In this document: piece after piece, positions 36,180 through 45,400 of the stretch
Position numbering within the stretch: position 1 is the stretch's first letter
Layout of the letters: every line of letters starts with the position of its first letter
Origin: Acanthosepion esculentum
Lineage: Eukaryota; Mollusca; Cephalopoda; Sepiida; Sepiidae
Reading direction: 5' to 3'
Assembly: GCA_964036315.1 (NCBI GenBank)
Contig: OZ038479.1
Coordinates: 58,622,746 to 58,686,745, forward strand
Length of the DNA stretch: 64,000 bases
The notes under the pieces: generated by a model
Told to the model about the DNA's origin: nothing
Database searches by the model: none
Seen by the model: the letters and a program-made list of their open reading frames with translations, nothing else
Position numbers and translations under genes: made by a program

Positions 36180-36215
36180 TGTTACGCTGGCGCCGCGTGT
36201 GCGGCGCTGCGAAAT
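36180..36215. other. GC-rich hairpin at end of Penelope pseudo-LTR
   Basis: 'ggcgccgcgtgtgcggcgct' forms a GC-rich stem (GCGCCGC/GCGGCGC) directly beside the pseudo-LTR/coding boundary. This is striking in such AT-rich DNA. A related but AT-interrupted form ('acgcgacgccagcg') lies at 38955-38968 in the inverted copy. Confidence 0.55.
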
Positions 36216-36271
36216 CGTGCTCCCAGGAAAGAGATTTTATCTTAAGTGGAAAGGGGGGGTCCTATTTAAAA

Positions 36272-37722
36272 CTATAGCTTATCGGTACGTTTGTCAAGCA
36301 TTAACCTTACTAGGAAAGCTGATATGTTAAAGAACCCCGGTCTAGTGTTTACCGTACGTGAAGTGGATATCATGCCTGCCTCGTAAATCTGCCTACGGTT
36401 TTTATTATGGATATATTTTAAAATCTTCACAGAGTCGAAATCAAAATTGTGATCAGATTTGGCTAGGTGTACAAACAAAGCACTACTTAAATTACCTAGG
36501 CGAATATCTCGTTTATGTTCGGAAATACGAGATTTTATAGACCTATCTGTCTCGCCTACATAACTCAAGTTGCAGTCTCTGCAAGGTATCTGATAGACGC
36601 AAGCATCGGATGTAATATGCTGTCTGCTGGTGTTATTTAATATACTGCGAATAGTTTTAGTGGGCAATGTAGTAGTTTTAATTTTTAGCGTGTTTAGATT
36701 GTTGGAGATGTGTTCGGTCAAAGGGTTATTCGGTAGAAAGATGCGGCCAATATGATTATCAGGGGCAGCTGAAAGTTTGCCTTTCCCTGACGTAGATGTA
36801 GTAGTAGTAGTCGGGGTGTCATTTTGCACTGATGAACGAATTTTGTGAATTTTTAAAGCTTTATTCTTACCGCCGAGTAATAATTGTCTCGGATACGAAA
36901 GGCTTGAGAAGGTATCTTCGATATAACTAAATTCGTCATCTAAATATTTTGCTGAACAGATTCGAAGAGCTCTCAAGTAAAATCCAATAATAACACCTCT
37001 CTTAGTCCTAGTATCATTGTGAGAGTAAAAGTGTAAATAGTCGTTTTTGCATGTGGGTTTACGATATACTTTGAATTCTAATTTGTTATTATTTCTAGTA
37101 AGTAGTATGTCTAGAAAAGGTAGAGAATTATTCGATTCAAGTTCGTGGGTAAATTTTATAGTAGGTTCTACTCTATTTAATCTATCAGTGATTTTGTTTA
37201 AATCATGTTTCTGTGGGTAAATGAATAAAATGTCATCGATGTAACGGAAGTAATGTGTATCATCAGGGATTATATACTTGAAAGGTCCAGACTCAAGAAA
37301 TTCTAGAAATATGCATGCTAGGAATCCAGAGAGAGGACTACCCATTGGTAAGCCAAATTTTTGTTTATAATAGATATCGTTATACTGGAAGTAACAATGA
37401 GATGTGCATAGGGTGCATAATTTGATGCATTTTGAGATGGGGATAGGTAGCTTAAAATCAGTTTTCTTAAGGTGGTTCTTTAACCGTTTAATGCATTTAT
37501 CAACAGGTACATTAGTGAATAGGGATTTAATGTCTAAGCTGGCTAGGGATTTGTTTCTTATGTCAATATTGCTTAACTTATTGAGAAGAGTGCCTGAATT
37601 CTTTACATGTGCGTCACTTATGGTGCCCAGAATTGGGGTGAAAAATTTAGTTAAAAACCTAGCGATGTTATGAAGGGCTGAGCCTATGCCCGAGATAATG
37701 GGCCTTAATGGAATGTCAGGTT
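36272..37722 (-). pseudogene. PLE reverse transcriptase C-terminal half plus GIY-YIG endonuclease
   Basis: This open segment continues upstream of the Met at 37345 to about 37722. It holds the Penelope RT fingers and palm: an 'IPLRPIISG' block, SLDIKSLFTNVPV (first catalytic Asp), KFGLPMGSPLSG, and YFRYIDDILFIY (the catalytic YIDD). The C-terminal third is a GIY-YIG endonuclease: VYQIPCRDCNLSYVGETDRS, then an SRISEHKRDIR helix with the conserved Arg, and a late Glu in RRQIYEAGMI. The domain order RT then GIY-YIG is diagnostic of Penelope/Athena-type elements. The segment ends in a stop after DKRTDKL. It is out of frame with the upstream RT part by one base near 37722, so the polyprotein is broken. 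Confidence 0.9.
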
Positions 37723-38157
37723 TATGGGGAGCCCATAGATTTTAGGGATGGTGGGGTGGTAATTAATAGGGGAAAGCCAAATCTTATCTTCATTACGAAT
37801 CAGATTCTTATAGGACCTATTAAATTCTTTAAGATTTTTAGAAACCTGTAGAGGGGAGATCTGTTCATAAGTGTGTCTGTCATTCAGCAAGTCCAGCATT
37901 TTCTGGTTGTAAGTAGCGGTGTCCATGACGACGACCCCTCCACCTTTATCCGAAGGAGATATAGTAATATCACTGTTCGTAGACAGGGATTTTAAAGCAT
38001 TCATATACCTCTTGGGTAAAGTAAACTCCATATTTTGGCAGTCCAAAGAGGCAGCTAAGATGCCTTGGGTAAATCCTTTATGGAAGTTGGTATCACTGTG
38101 TCTGTAATTAAGATTTATCAGTTTGCTAATGTTGTTGTTTTTGTAAACCAGTTGCAA
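37705..38157 (-). pseudogene. PLE reverse transcriptase N-terminal part
   Basis: The translation contains ISPSDKGGGVVVMDTATYNQ, the signature motif at the start of Penelope RTs (SDKG.-VVV-M-D...Y), followed by SPINYHPTIPKIYGLP, the 'PKIYGLPK.HK' block. The frame runs out one base after YGLP, inside a C run at about 37723-37727. Upstream, near 38150, the expected 'LSFGLKFA' segment lies in another frame. At least three frame changes separate this piece from its neighbours. The element as it stands cannot make a full polyprotein. A TTG, not an ATG, stands at the nominal start, so no initiation is implied. Confidence 0.87.
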
Positions 38158-38627
38158 ACTTTAGACCAAAGCTAAGGGCTCCAGTCTCTATGGTACTAAG
38201 TGTAGTATTGGAGATGTTTGTGACTAGATCAGGCTCTGCCCATCTTCTTCCAACTGCTGCGATCACATAAAGTGTGAAGTTTTAATTCTAAACTCTTGAG
38301 GTGTTTATGATTAATTCTGGCCACCTCAGATTGGACTCTCTCAGCTGTGTTGTGAGACATACTGTTTTTTAGCTTTAGTTCGCGTCCTAGAAGTGTGGCT
38401 TTTTTAAAAGTTTGTTCCTCGGAAAATTTTAGGTCTCTAACTGATGATTCCAGGTAGAGTTTGACGTAGTCAGGGAAAATGTGCGAAGATGATTTCAAAA
38501 TATTGGACAAGCTCGGGGGAACGACTTTCTGGTATAAACAGTTCATTAAAAAATCCTTTCTGTTTTTATAGGAATACGCGGAGATTAATAGATTCTTATA
38601 TTTACGTATAAACTTGAAGTCTTCCAT
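38158..38627 (-). pseudogene. PLE N-terminal region (pre-RT)
   Basis: A 132-codon frame (MEDFKFIRKYKNLLISAYSY...) occupies 38229-38627 and ends with a stop after KKMGRA. The next 80 bp encode, in another frame, TNISNTTLSTIETGALSFGL, which is the usual Penelope segment just before the RT core ('N.S...L...E...LS.G..F'). The N-terminal part is basic and helical and has no recognised catalytic domain, as is usual for the N-terminus of these polyproteins. It is separated from the RT by frameshifts at about 38245 and 38150. Confidence 0.75.
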
Positions 38628-38772
38628 GTTGTGAAGTAAATTCGGGTTTGTATTTCCAGTAGACAGTATGTAAGCAAATATGTGGATGTAGATCCGACGG
38701 TATGATGAAAATGTGGAAAAGACAAAGCAAAATCCGAATATGTGAGTTTACTGTTTTTTATTTTGTTTTTTT

Positions 38773-38819
38773 CTGTCAACGTCAGACGTTTCGGTCTAGT
38801 AGACCATCTTCAGGACATG
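38773..38819 (-). ncRNA. hammerhead ribozyme-like motif in internal pseudo-LTR
   Basis: This is the best-preserved copy. On the minus strand: helix I 3' strand TGTC, CTGAAGA, one T, helix II GGTC-TACTA-GACC, GAAA, helix III ACGT-CTG-ACGT (perfect), TT cleavage-site position, then GACA, which pairs with TGTC. All core elements of a minimal hammerhead are present in order. The extra base between A9 and helix II is the only departure from the consensus. Confidence 0.7.
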
Positions 38820-39087
38820 GTTAATGGAGACATATTTATATTAAATTTAAGTTAAATGAAGAGACGATATATACATGACTAGTCAGAAACAGAAAAACTG
38901 AAATTCTAAAGTCAGAGTTCTCTTTCTTGGATTCGGTTAATCATATAATAATCACGCGACGCCAGCGTAACTGAATCCAAGAAAGAGAACTCTCACTTTA
39001 AAATTTCAGTTTTTCTGTTTCTGACTAGTCCTGTATATATCGTCTCTTCATTTAACTTAAATTTAATATAAATATGTCTCCATTAAC

Positions 39088-39135
39088 CATGTCCTGAAGA
39101 TGGTCTACTAGACCGAAACGTTCTTTCGTTGACAG
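39088..39135 (+). ncRNA. hammerhead ribozyme-like motif in inverted pseudo-LTR
   Basis: Same core as the copy at 38773-38819 but on the plus strand. Helix III is ACG/CGT with a six-base loop (TTCTTT), so it has changed yet still pairs. Helix I TGTC/GACA is intact. Confidence 0.62.
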
Positions 39136-39235
39136 AAAAAAACAAAATAAAAAACAGTAAACTCACATATTCGGATTTTGCTTTGTCTTGTCCACATTTT
39201 CATCATACCGTTGGATCTACATCCACATATTTGCT

Positions 39236-39238
<3 letters not shown>

Positions 39239-39321
<83 letters not shown>
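39239..39321 (+). repeat. (TA)n followed by (GA)n microsatellite
   Basis: (TA)n at about 39239-39274 is followed directly by (GA)n to about 39320. This is the right-hand edge of the Penelope insertion. Confidence 0.93.
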
Positions 39322-39324
<3 letters not shown>

Positions 39325-39329
39325 CAGAC

Positions 39330-40150
39330 ACAGTATGACTTCCATGAAAATGCAGATAAAAAACTTCTCAAAATTATAGTATTACTCCAGTGATTGTCAA
39401 TATTTATCTCATAAAATATGATTTCCATGAGAATGCAGACCCACAAACTTCGTAAGAATATATGTGTATTTGCATATCGGCCACTAAATTTTATATGTCT
39501 GAAGCTGCAGATCAACAAACAACACAAGAATATTGTTTTCCCGCCAATGTTTTTCATATGAAATACATATTGATCACCAAATTTGATTTGTCTGAAAATG
39601 TAGATCCACAGAGAATGTGGTTACTTTTCAGTATGTGACGATATACCTCACCATAAGCAAACGCCGTGATGAGGTTTCTTACCAGTTTGAGTATGAACAT
39701 TAACAAACAAATCTGACTTCCATGAAGATCCAAATACATAATCTTCACAAAAATATGGATAGTCTCCTGTGTGGATTTCACATATGGAGCATTAAATTTA
39801 TCGTCTGTAAATGCAGATCCACAAACATCAAAGAGAATATGGTTTATCTCCAGTATCTGTTCGTATATGATGGATAAAATGTGACATCTTTGAAAATACA
39901 GATCAGCAATTTTCACAAGAATATGGTTTCTGACCAGTATGCATTTGCATATGGATTACTAATCTTCACTTGTCTGTAAATGTGCATTGGAAAACATCAC
40001 AAGGATATGGATTCACTCAAGCGTGGTTATGCATATCATCTACTAAACTGAATATCTATAAAAATACAGATCATCAAATTTCACAAGAATATGGTTTCTC
40101 TCCAGTGTATATGACTGCACAAATCTAACTTCCACTAAGAAGCAGATCTT
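39330..40150 (-). pseudogene. decayed zinc-finger modules downstream of ZNF-B
   Basis: About ten degenerate 84-bp modules, homologous and mostly collinear with the decayed modules at 11950-12800. Linker remnants lie near 39378, 39536, 39620, 39676, 39760, 39845, 39925, 40010, 40096 and 40170. They begin immediately 3' of the TAA of the open array. No frame survives more than one finger. Confidence 0.8.
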
Positions 40151-40155
40151 CAAAC

Positions 40156-40950
40156 TTAACTACAATATGGTTTCTCTAAAGTGTGTAGTTGCATATGATT
40201 GACTAGACCTGACTTCCGCGAGAAGGCAGATCCACAAACTTCACAAGAATGCGGTTTCTCCCCAGTGTGAGTACGCACATGCCTGACCAATTCTGACTTC
40301 CCAGAAAATGCAGATCTGCAAACTTCACAAGAATATGGTTTCTCTCCAGTGTGTGTTTGCATATGCCTCATCAAACTTAACTTCCATGAAAATGCAGATT
40401 TACAAACTTCACAAGAATATGGTTTTTCTCCAGTATGTGTTCGCTTATGTTTCACCAAATTTGACTTCCAAGAAAATGCAAATCCACAAACTTCACAAGA
40501 ATAAGGTTTTTCTCCATTGTGACTATGCATATGACTGACCAAATCTGATTTCTGTGAATATGCATAACTACAAACACCACAAGAATATGGTTTCTCTCCA
40601 GTGTGTGTTCGCTTATGCTTCACCAAATTTGACTTACATGAAAATGCAGATCCACAAAGTTCACAAGAATGCGGTTTCTCTCCTGTGTGGGTATACATAT
40701 GTTTGACCACACCTGATTTCCGTGAGAATGCAGATCCACAAACTTCACAAGAATAGGGTCTCTCTCCTGTGTGAGTACGTACATGTCTGTCCAAAAGTGA
40801 CTTGCTTGAAAAGGTTGATCCACAAACTTCACAAGAACATGATCTCTCTCCAGTGTGTGTTTGCTTATGTTTCACCAAGTTTGACTTACATGAAAATACA
40901 GATCCACAAACTTCACATGAATATGGTTTCTTTCCAGTTTCTGTTTCCAT
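40156..40950 (-). CDS. C2H2 zinc-finger protein, 9 fingers (ZNF-B)
   Basis: Paralogue of ZNF-A, 264 residues from the ATG at 40950 (METETGKKPYSC). I chose this Met because it aligns with the METE start of ZNF-A and because the open frame upstream of it begins at a TTG, not an ATG. It holds nine complete C2H2 fingers with TGEKP(Y/H)SC linkers. The end is a broken finger, LEKPYCS-stop. Fingers 1-5 match ZNF-A fingers 1-5 in order, and finger 8 matches A finger 8 at the contact positions (G, E, R). The others are rearranged and fewer. No effector domain is encoded in this exon. An acceptor-like 'ctcatctcag' lies about 25 bp upstream of the ATG, so 5' exons probably exist. Likely a nuclear DNA-binding protein; target unknown. 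Confidence 0.83.
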   Translation of the reverse strand: METETGKKPYSCEVCGSVFSCKSNLVKHKQTHTGERSCSCEVCGSTFSSKSLLDRHVRTHTGERPYSCEVCGSAFSRKSGVVKHMYTHTGEKPHSCELCGSAFSCKSNLVKHKRTHTGEKPYSCGVCSYAYSQKSDLVSHMHSHNGEKPYSCEVCGFAFSWKSNLVKHKRTHTGEKPYSCEVCKSAFSWKLSLMRHMQTHTGEKPYSCEVCRSAFSGKSELVRHVRTHTGEKPHSCEVCGSAFSRKSGLVNHMQLHTLEKPYCS

Positions 40951-41037
40951 CTGGCCTATTAAATCTGACTTCACAACTGAGATGAGCAAAAGTCATGTGA
41001 ATATGGAGCTATATTTCCTGTTTATTCATATATAACA

Positions 41038-41235
41038 TTAAATGTGTTTTGTCAAAATGACAAAGCACACATTACAAAGTACATAATTTCTTGCCAGTTG
41101 AAATTCTTTGTCACACCTTTGAAAATGCAGATCTATAAATTTTACTTGAAGACTGCAGAATACATTTTTGTTCTTCATGGTAAGTGAAATGTCTTCTTCA
41201 TTAAAATTCTCAATAATAACCATTGTGATTTTTGT
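41038..41235 (-). other. conserved upstream (5') segment of ZNF-B with fossil finger
   Basis: Counterpart of 14343-14585. From ATG at 41223 a 61-codon frame reads MVIIENFNEEDISLTMK... to a stop at 41038. The copy at 50735-50863 keeps the same start and a similar body (MVIIENFNEGKDILLSMK...). In another frame at about 41115-41150 the DNA is a zinc-finger module whose two Cys codons have become Ser and Tyr (SSKIYRSAFS compared with SCEVCGSAFS). It may be a short coding 5' exon, a uORF, or UTR. Confidence 0.4.
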
Positions 41236-41660
41236 ACAGCCAGAATATCTGTGAACAACAAAAAACCAATAAAAGATATATTAATTTAGGTACTGAATAA
41301 TATGAAAACAGTCTATATTATAATAGATACAAATAGTTATATATTAAGGTTAGTTCAATAATGCAGCAGCATCCAGTAGAAAACAAAAATTTTGCAATGA
41401 GTAACTGCTTTATCATCACAATTTGTTCAATATATAAATGATTGTCTCCACAAAGATGTATAAGAATAAATATAAGTATTTTGATATCTTCAAATATTTC
41501 CTTCTGTTCCTTGGATATCAATATTTTCAAACATGTGTCATGAAAACAACCATTGGCATGTTAAAAGATTATTTCTGCCTTTTCAAATTAAGCAATATTT
41601 TAAATCAGATTCATCAAATTTTGATAGTTTGTTTTTGGGTTCATTCCCTCCCACCTCATT
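41236..41660. repeat. outer 5' flank of unit B
   Basis: Aligns with 14590-14880 of unit A ('aagatatattaatttaggta', 'cacaatttgttcaatata', 'gtctccacaaagatgtat') and partly with 28100-28200 of unit C. The homology ends at about 41620. Confidence 0.6.
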
Positions 41661-41739
41661 ACGTATCATCCACAAATTTTTGTACATAGAATTTTATAAT
41701 CATTAATTTTTATGTCATGGGGCGTTTTTGTAAGTCCCC

Positions 41740-41940
41740 GGAGAGTATGCAGTACTATGGTATATGGAGAATTGAATGATGATGGATAAGTTCTTTTGGT
41801 GGATGTGCAAATTGTAATGAGTGAATGGGTTGTGAATCTGATTAGCTAGGTATAAGATAGTAAGTGATGACCAGCCTCAGCCCATTCCCTCACCCATTTT
41901 TGGCCTTGTGCCACAATTGTATTTTATATACAATAAATCT
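41740..41940 (+). repeat. dispersed repeat, copy 2
   Basis: Second copy of the segment at 2880-3085, ending with 'ggccttgtgccaca'. Confidence 0.4.
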
Positions 41941-41959
41941 AGACAACTCTTAAAACAAA

Positions 41960-43110
41960 TTACCTCGTACAGATGATGTCATATATGGATTACCATAGTT
42001 ACAAAATGGGAATGTTTTACTAAAAAAATTAATTTTTTTAAAAATATTGGGTGTAAATGACTGTTATTGAGCTTTTAAACTTTTAATTTATAAATGCAGT
42101 TTTCTCTTAATATCACCTAACCGTCTTGAAGTAATGCAGAATTTTAAAAAAATGATATATCATAAATTATTTAATTAAAATTAAAAAAAAAAAAATGAAA
42201 TCAATTTTTGTAATAATTCATTGAAAAAAAATTCTTCTTAAGACAACAGTGTCCTTAATAAATCTTATTTATAAAAGAAATAATAATGTCAACATGGAAT
42301 TTTTTATTTTACAATTCAGAGCAGATTTTCAGTGACTGGGTATCCTGTTTTGCAAAATAAAAATTGATGATTTAAATTTTCCAAGGAGTCCTGTTTTTAA
42401 TTAATAAAACAATTTTTTGAACTTACAGTTTCTCGAAATTTCATGGAATTAAGTGTAAAAAAGATTTTAAAATAATTTCATTAATTCCTGAAAGTTTCAT
42501 TAAAATCCGACAATTATATGATTTTTGCAAGAATTTCCAAATCAATGTGTTTTTCACCGGAAAAAAAGCACAAAAGCACTAATTGTAATTATTACGCTGA
42601 CTGCTGATGTAAACTAAACAAAACAAGATTTTTAACCAATATTTCGAATGTGCTAGAAATGATTAAAAAATTTCAAAAAATACTTTGGCCTCTCCTTTTT
42701 AGGCTTGGGTTCATATTTTCATCATTCTATGCTGTTTTGTTTGATGATAAAAGTACGTTTTCATCACGTTTTTGGAGCATGTTTTCATCAGAGTATAGCT
42801 CATTTCTTCGCGTTTTCATAGAGGTACCTAATTAAGAAAACCAAGAGAAGACCAATGTCTTTTTTGATTATTCTATTATTTTTTTTACATTCATTTTTTT
42901 AAATTAATTGAAAAAATAGAAATAAAAGCAACAGAAAAAATACAAATTAAAAAAATGTTCTTGTAATTTAATTATTACATGTGCATTTTTTTTTATATAC
43001 AATGTAATCTGGTTTCTGATAAGATTACAGTTGAATCTATTTTAATTTTTTATGATAATAAAAATAAATTAAATAAGGAATTCTTTCCTCATTTTTCTAC
43101 CATGTAAAAT
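41960..43110. repeat. AT-rich repeat mosaic, no gene
   Basis: Plus-oriented copy of the AT-rich family (about 42190-42840). It has 'gacaacagtgtcc', 'aattcagagcagattttcag', 'aaatcaatgtgtttttcacc' and a 'agaggtacctaatt' end. The blocks at 41970-42180 match 56110-56340 ('gatgatgtcatatatggatt' compared with 'ataatgtcatgtatggacta'). Confidence 0.5.
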
Positions 43111-43119
43111 TTTTTTCTG

Positions 43120-44000
43120 TATTCTACCACTGACGTTTCAGACTGGAATTTCAATGAGAAAAACAAAACAGGATTTTTCCTTTGTTTGTTTATGATTGGG
43201 GGGGGGGGTTCCTGTCAACCTCTCCAATTTTTCTATTGTTCGTTCAGTTAATGTCTCTAAGTTGAAACAAATAACAGAAAGAAGAATAAAGAAATGGAAA
43301 AGAAAGCAATTTTCAGTGTAATCCCCGTGATCAGTTTCTAAGAAAAAATTCCCGAATAGTTACATTTATTTTAGGTGTAAAAATGTACCTGCTTAATTTG
43401 AAAGTAACAAAGGAATTTTGCTAAAATCTACCGTTTTGGAGTTATCGACAATAAAAGTTCAAACTCATTCGTGTTGCGGCTACAGCATTACTGGCGTTGT
43501 TTACATTTGCTGCGGAGAAACCATATGTGGAAGCTTCACTTGTCTTGATTAATGTGCACACAATACGCAAACTTTAAAAAGAGCATGATTATTTACAAAA
43601 TAAAAAAAGCTAAGAAAAGAAATAAGAACAAATTCAAGGTTCAAAGCATGCTTATTAAGTGCCTTAAAATATAATTTCATTAGTATTACAATTTGTTTTA
43701 TTATAAGAAAAACAACACTTGTCATTGTTTTTCTAAATAACTTAAATTTTTGAGACAAATAAGAGTAGTAAAAAGGCCAATAATTGAGTAAGCTTCTTTG
43801 AATGACTGCTTCGACGCTAATGTATGTAACCAACCAGTAATGGCGGACGCGAATGAGTTCAAACTTTTATTGTTGATAACTCCAAAGCAGTAGATTTTAG
43901 CAAAATTCTTATCTTATTTTCGAATTAAGCACATACATTTACATCTAAATGTAACTATTTAGGAAATCTTTATTAGAATCTGAGCGCAGAGAATTAACCC
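43120..44000. repeat. R2 family: plus copy and inverted copy back to back
   Basis: 43120-43560 is a plus copy, shortened in the middle. 43820-43980 is an inverted copy of its end: 'ttgttgataactccaaagca' is the reverse complement of the 'ggagttatcgacaa' block. The two ends face each other across about 270 bp. Confidence 0.55.
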
Positions 44001-44059
44001 CATTTTTTTCCTTTTGTGACTATCGCCACATAATTACATGAGTCTATGTAGTTTAAACT

Positions 44060-44690
44060 TTTGGCGGGCTTATTGTCACTTCCGGGAAGAAGGCGTTTAG
44101 AAATTTTTTCACCATATTTGAAGTGTTGGCTATTTCATAACTATTTCGACTTGTTTGTATTCAGAATGGGGTGTCTAGTACTTTTTCCCCCTCAGCATTC
44201 TGTCCAGCCGGGATTGCTTTGTCTAAAGTTAAATCAGGTTGCATTAGACGTTCTCCTAGTCTTGAGTCATTAATGCCACATAAGACGTGTTGAATTAGGC
44301 CATCCGTAATGTTTCCAAGTTTACATTCTTTTGATTTGTGATGAAGTTCGCTTACATAACCATCATACTTTTAACCTTGTTTGCACGTAAAAATCTTATG
44401 CCTTATGATGATCAAATTTTTTTTCTCAGTTCACTTTTCACAATATACGTCAAATTTCCAAAGTACAATTTCTAAATTTGTTTTATCATCTAGTGAATCG
44501 AATATAAACATGGAGAAAATGTCTCTACTTTTTGAGCCTATGAATGTTAAGAAAATAAAAGTGGTCACTTTACCTGGCTTGGTTCACTTTCCGTTGCTAG
44601 TAGGAAGAGGTTAAATTCATTCTACCATTTTTTTCAACGCGGCTGCTAGGTTATCTTGAGAAAAGTTTAACGGCCTTGGGGTGGATTTAC
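44060..44690 (-). pseudogene. Ty3/gypsy gag fragment
   Basis: Read on the minus strand across frames, the order of motifs is that of gypsy gag: IGSKSRDIFSMFIFD, KTNLEIVLWKFDVYCEK, RHKIFTCKQ, KYDGYVSELHHKSKECKLG, NITDGLIQHVLCGINDSRLG, ERLMQPDLTLDKAI and AGQNAEGEK. The family pattern is '...L..I...A......F.....F..YC.P..N....R..F..R.Q......Y...L......C.FG...D..I.D..V.GI.D..LR..LL....LTL..A...A...E'. Several stops and frameshifts interrupt it, and the CCHC knuckle is not visible. It lies on the same strand as the LTR-like element at 46906-48684 and could be its gag, with about 2.2 kb of other repeats between them. Confidence 0.82.
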
Positions 44691-44694
44691 TTTA

Positions 44695-45400
44695 CGTTCC
44701 ATTATTATTTTCTTTTTTTATTAAATAGAAAATTTTATTTTTATAGTTGTACTTCTGACACCACTGTCATCACAAAGCAGTATGAAAATTTAACACTTAA
44801 GTAGGCTGAAAAAAGAAGAGAACAACAAGTGAATTCCTATCCAACGTTTTTATTCTCTAATCCTAGACTTAAATCACCAGCAGCAGCTGTGATGTTCTTA
44901 TGGCGTATAACTGTCTGCGGGCAGTCACAAAAAGGATAAGGTACATAAAATAAAAAATTATATTAAATAGTAAATAAAAAGAAGGAAATTTTACGTCCTT
45001 TTTCACCACTTTTTAAATTAATTTCCCGACATTTTCGCCATTAATGTGTTACAGTTAAAACTTGGCCTAAATTTTTGCCTACATAAATAAGTTGGGTTTG
45101 ATTGGGTCTAGCTAGTGCTAGACAGGCGAAAGTTTTACAGTTTTTTTGGGGGGGAGGGGGATATTGGAGGTGGAATATTTCACTTTCAACTCACTTCCAG
45201 TCCCGGCAATAAACTTGCCAATCAGTGAACGGTTTTACGCCCCATGACGGTGCGTCCCAAGGTGTCTGTGTCTCCCTCCCCCAACACATGTTCCGCTACT
45301 GGTGCCAATGTTTTAAAAGTCCGTGCTAGTAACTATTTGATAGAAATTAAATATCTTCCGTTTCGGTTTGCTCGTTTTATAATATTTATTTTTGTTTTCC
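44695..45400. other. unassigned
   Basis: No gene is seen. It contains a somewhat higher-GC stretch (about 45090-45310) with a G-rich run at about 45147-45160, bounded by AT-rich DNA. No repeat partner was found in the window. Confidence 0.35.

Larger units (their letters stand above)
35942..39238 (-). mobile_element. Penelope-like element (PLE) with three pseudo-LTRs
   Basis: A 3.3-kb Penelope-like retroelement inserted in the decayed 3' part of ZNF unit B. Read on the minus strand, its order is: inverted pseudo-LTR (about 39238-38970), direct pseudo-LTR (about 38940-38676), frameshifted RT and GIY-YIG coding region (about 38627-36272), then a second direct pseudo-LTR (about 36180-35942). 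Each pseudo-LTR carries a hammerhead-like motif. Direct plus partly inverted terminal copies are typical of Penelope elements and differ from true LTR elements. Both outer edges lie in TA microsatellite, and unit A preserves the empty site near 11940. The element is clearly younger than the A/B duplication. Confidence 0.9.

Noticed and set aside
39108..39557. 149-codon minus-strand frame ending in the microsatellite
   Set aside because: It is a reading of the (TA)n and (GA)n tracts and the pseudo-LTR.
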